Source of the DNA: Candidatus Egaibacter danicus | GTDB lineage: Bacteria > Pseudomonadota > Gammaproteobacteria > Burkholderiales > Burkholderiaceae | Assembly (NCBI GenBank): GCA_011391115.1 | Contig: JAABRC010000096.1 | Coordinates: 1-7,228, forward strand | Direction of reading: 5' to 3' | Length of the DNA: 7,228 nucleotides | In this document: positions 5,606 to 7,228 of the stretch, piece after piece | Layout: each line of letters opens with the position of its first letter | Position numbering within the stretch: position 1 is the first letter of the stretch | Position numbers and translations under genes: made by a program | Notes under the pieces: model-generated | Database searches by the model: none | The model's input: the letters and a program-made list of their open reading frames with translations, nothing else | Told to the model about the DNA's origin: nothing

Positions 5606-5633
5606 TGACCTCAGGTCTGTGACTCAGGTCACA
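5606..5633. repeat. Overlapping direct and inverted repeats around the CRP-type site
   Basis: CTCAGGTC occurs twice (5610-5617 and 5623-5630), 13 bases apart. The left copy also forms the dyad GACCT-C-AGGTC (5607-5617). The outer bases TGACCT (5606-5611) and AGGTCA (5626-5631) are inverted as well. The right copy lies inside the CRP-type operator, so the left one may be a degraded second half-site or a site for another protein. Confidence 0.6.
5618..5633 (-). promoter_or_regulatory. Exact CRP-type operator (TGTGA-N6-TCACA) upstream of the DUF2892 gene
   Basis: The site reads TGTGACCTGAGTCACA on the minus strand and has both half-sites perfect. Its centre (5625.5) is about 70 bases before the DUF2892 start codon and 15 bases after the regulator's stop. 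A weak -10-like TCCAAT (5596-5591, minus) would put the transcription start near 5584, about 41 bases from the centre, the usual class II activator position. The regulator just upstream has a recognition helix suited to this sequence. The start point is inferred; the dyad itself is plain in the sequence. Confidence 0.75.
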
Positions 5634-5638
5634 CAGGG

Positions 5639-6286
5639 TTACGACAGCGACGATGACAGGGCACGTAACGCCGCGCTGTTGCTGATGTGAATGTGCTCGC
5701 GCGAGAGCTCAACCCAGCCCTCCCGCTCAAACCGGCGCAGCAGCCGCGTGACGATTTCGCGCACGGTGCCCAGTTCGTCAGCCAGCGTCTGGTGGGTAAT
5801 GGCCAGATCGCTTCCCCGGCCCAGCAAGGCGGCGGCCAGGCGCTGGTCGAGCTTGCGAAAGGCCACGGCATCAATCAGCCCGGTCAGGTCGGCCATGCGC
5901 TCGGCAAACAGTCCCAGCACGTCATTGCGAAATGAGGGTGACTCCAGCCAGGCGTTGAAGATGGGTGGCGGGATCAACAACAGGGTGGTGGGTTTAGTCG
6001 TGATGCCGTGGGCTGACAGCGGCGCCTTGCGGAACAGGCAGGCACTGGACACCAGACACAACTCGCCAGGTACCACGCGATAGAGTTCCAGCGAACGTCC
6101 GTCACCGGAATGGCGCGAAACTTTCACTTCACCATCCAGCACGAGTGGAAAGCCCTGGCAGGGCGCGTTTTCGTCAAACAGTACGGCCCCGACTGGCACG
6201 GTCATGGGGCCTGCCGTGCTGCCCAGGTCCGCCAGCGCAGGCGTGACGTGCGCCAGAGCGGGGTAGAGGCGGATGGGGTCAGTCAT
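5639..6286 (-). CDS. Crp/Fnr family transcriptional regulator
   Basis: This 215-residue protein is of usual Crp/Fnr length. The cyclic-nucleotide-binding-like beta-roll covers about 25-110 (VPVGAVLFDENAP, FPLVLDGEVKV, VVPGELC), the dimer helix about 113-143, and the winged helix about 145-205. The helix-turn-helix is at about 164-185, with recognition helix VREIVTRLLRRFE; R176, E177 and R181 correspond to CRP R180, E181 and R185, which read TGTGA. The cAMP-pocket signature of CRP is not evident, and the FNR N-terminal cysteine cluster is absent. Cysteines at 43, 77 and 83 (GELCLVSSACLF) could sense redox or sulfur species, which is speculative. No good ribosome site precedes ATG 6286. It sits 33 bases after the GT51 gene and 82 bases before the DUF2892 gene, its likely target. 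The ligand is unknown. Confidence 0.93.
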   Translation of the reverse strand: MTDPIRLYPALAHVTPALADLGSTAGPMTVPVGAVLFDENAPCQGFPLVLDGEVKVSRHSGDGRSLELYRVVPGELCLVSSACLFRKAPLSAHGITTKPTTLLLIPPPIFNAWLESPSFRNDVLGLFAERMADLTGLIDAVAFRKLDQRLAAALLGRGSDLAITHQTLADELGTVREIVTRLLRRFEREGWVELSREHIHISNSAALRALSSSLS

Positions 6287-6319
6287 GCTGGCAGTTTAGC
6301 CTTACCGCCGGTTTTTCCG

Positions 6320-7228
6320 TCAGGGAAGCGGCAGTCGGGCCGCCGGTGCGGGCCAGTCCACTTCGGCCAGGCTGTTGACCAGCTCGTCCCGTTCGCTGCG
6401 TGGCATGGGCCGCATGGCGTTGGCTACCCACTGGGCACGCGCCACGTTGATGCGGCCAGTGGTGGCCCAGTGATCGGCTTCCATGACGGGGTGGTGCAGC
6501 ATGGCAGCCAGCCAGACGGCCTGGCCAGCATCCAGTTCGCGCGCCCGGATGCCGAAGTATTGGCGGGCGGCAGCCTCTGCACCGCAGATGCCACTGCCCC
6601 AGGGGGCGCTGTCCAGGTAAAGACGCAGGATGCGCGCCTTGCCAAGCGTTTGCTCCATTTCCACTGCGTACAGCAATTCGCGCAGCTTGCGGGTGGGCGT
6701 GCGCTCGGCACCGGTCACCAGCAGCCTTGCCAATTGCTGGGACAACGTGCTGGCACCGCGCTCGATGCGACCTTCGTGTTGGTTGCGCTGGAATGAGGCC
6801 GTGAGTTCTGCCAGATCAAAACCGGCGTGCTCGAAGAAGCGCTGATCCTCCGCCGCCATCACGGCCCGGGCGAGCAGGCTGTCTGCGCGCAGACGGCTTT
6901 TGCGCAGGCCTGCCGAGCAGGTGCTGTTTGCTGCTGCGAGCGACCCGGTGCCCAAACCCTGCACGGCAAATCCTTCCACGCGGGGAGTCAGCGTGTAGTT
7001 GCCTGACGGCAAAGACAAGGTTGCACGAAGGCTGAACGTGCCGTCGATGGTAGCTAGCTGCACTTCGGGAATGACGCTGGCAAACAGCGCGTAGCCGTCG
7101 CGTATTGGCGTTGCAGGCAGGTTGATCTGCAGCTTGAGTGATTGTGGCGTCAGGACACCATCCCATGCAGCAACCACATGGCCGCTGGAGAGACTGCCTT
7201 CAAGACGTGATCCCTTGCGACGCACCAG
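6320..7228 (-). CDS. GT51 peptidoglycan glycosyltransferase (transglycosylase), N-terminus outside window
   Basis: At least 302 residues are visible; the frame is open through the window edge, so the true start is missing. Numbered from the GTG codon at 7225, the glycosyltransferase 51 motifs are in order: EDQRFFEHAGFD (126-137, catalytic E126), RGASTLSQQLAR (156-167), RKLRE (179-183, second acidic residue E183), KARILRLYLD (196-205) and GAEAAARQYFG (215-225). The protein should polymerise lipid II glycan strands at the outer face of the inner membrane. No penicillin-binding transpeptidase domain follows: the chain ends about 75 residues after the last motif, as in monofunctional MtgA enzymes. 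Unlike MtgA, at least 105 residues of beta-rich, non-membrane sequence precede the catalytic domain. The last motif region has LDSAPWG where LN-x4-G is usual. The Crp/Fnr gene follows 33 bases downstream in the same direction. Confidence 0.92.
   Translation of the reverse strand: MVRRKGSRLEGSLSSGHVVAAWDGVLTPQSLKLQINLPATPIRDGYALFASVIPEVQLATIDGTFSLRATLSLPSGNYTLTPRVEGFAVQGLGTGSLAAANSTCSAGLRKSRLRADSLLARAVMAAEDQRFFEHAGFDLAELTASFQRNQHEGRIERGASTLSQQLARLLVTGAERTPTRKLRELLYAVEMEQTLGKARILRLYLDSAPWGSGICGAEAAARQYFGIRARELDAGQAVWLAAMLHHPVMEADHWATTGRINVARAQWVANAMRPMPRSERDELVNSLAEVDWPAPAARLPLP

Noticed and set aside
6110..6796. 228-codon plus-strand ORF across the Crp/Fnr and GT51 genes
   Set aside because: It crosses two well-supported minus-strand genes and shows no motif of its own.

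Overview
The window is GC-rich (about 60% by eye), tightly packed chromosomal DNA with short gaps. The gene families (NnrU, DUF2788, DUF2189, a DUF2892 membrane protein beside a Crp/Fnr regulator, and a cysteine-free glutaredoxin-like protein) point to a betaproteobacterium, most likely Burkholderiales and perhaps Comamonadaceae. That placement is inferred from protein families, not from a search. I saw no insertion sequence, prophage block, CRISPR array, tRNA or rRNA.

Layout. Positions 1-462 (+) hold the C-terminal part of a YkuE-like metallophosphoesterase. Positions 599-976 (+) encode a small predicted beta-barrel protein that lacks a signal peptide and a ribosome binding site, so it may be decayed. 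A perfect 7-bp dyad at 984-1005 sits just before a soluble diguanylate cyclase (1010-2566, +), which is followed 7 bp later by an NnrU-family membrane protein (2574-3152, +). Converging on these is a minus-strand pair: a DUF2189 membrane protein (4282-3386) and a DUF2788 membrane protein (3386-3177), joined by a one-base stop/start overlap. A cysteine-free glutaredoxin-fold protein (4315-4680, +) diverges from that pair and converges on a Spy/CpxP-like periplasmic protein (5176-4682, -).

The right third is a minus-strand series. It runs from a GT51 peptidoglycan glycosyltransferase cut by the window edge (7228-6320), to a Crp/Fnr-family regulator (6286-5639), to a 65-aa DUF2892/YgaP-like membrane protein (5556-5359), and ends at a clear intrinsic terminator (5338-5311). 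The gap between the regulator and the DUF2892 gene contains an exact CRP-type operator, TGTGA-N6-TCACA, at 5618-5633. The regulator's recognition helix carries the Arg-Glu-x3-Arg pattern that reads this kind of site, so regulator, operator and target look like a self-contained module.

Most of the window is ordinary housekeeping and envelope sequence. The points most worth following up are the CRP-type module, the glutaredoxin with no cysteine, the dyad over the translation start region of the diguanylate cyclase, the extra N-terminal domain of the GT51 protein, and the hairpins that span both convergent gene junctions.
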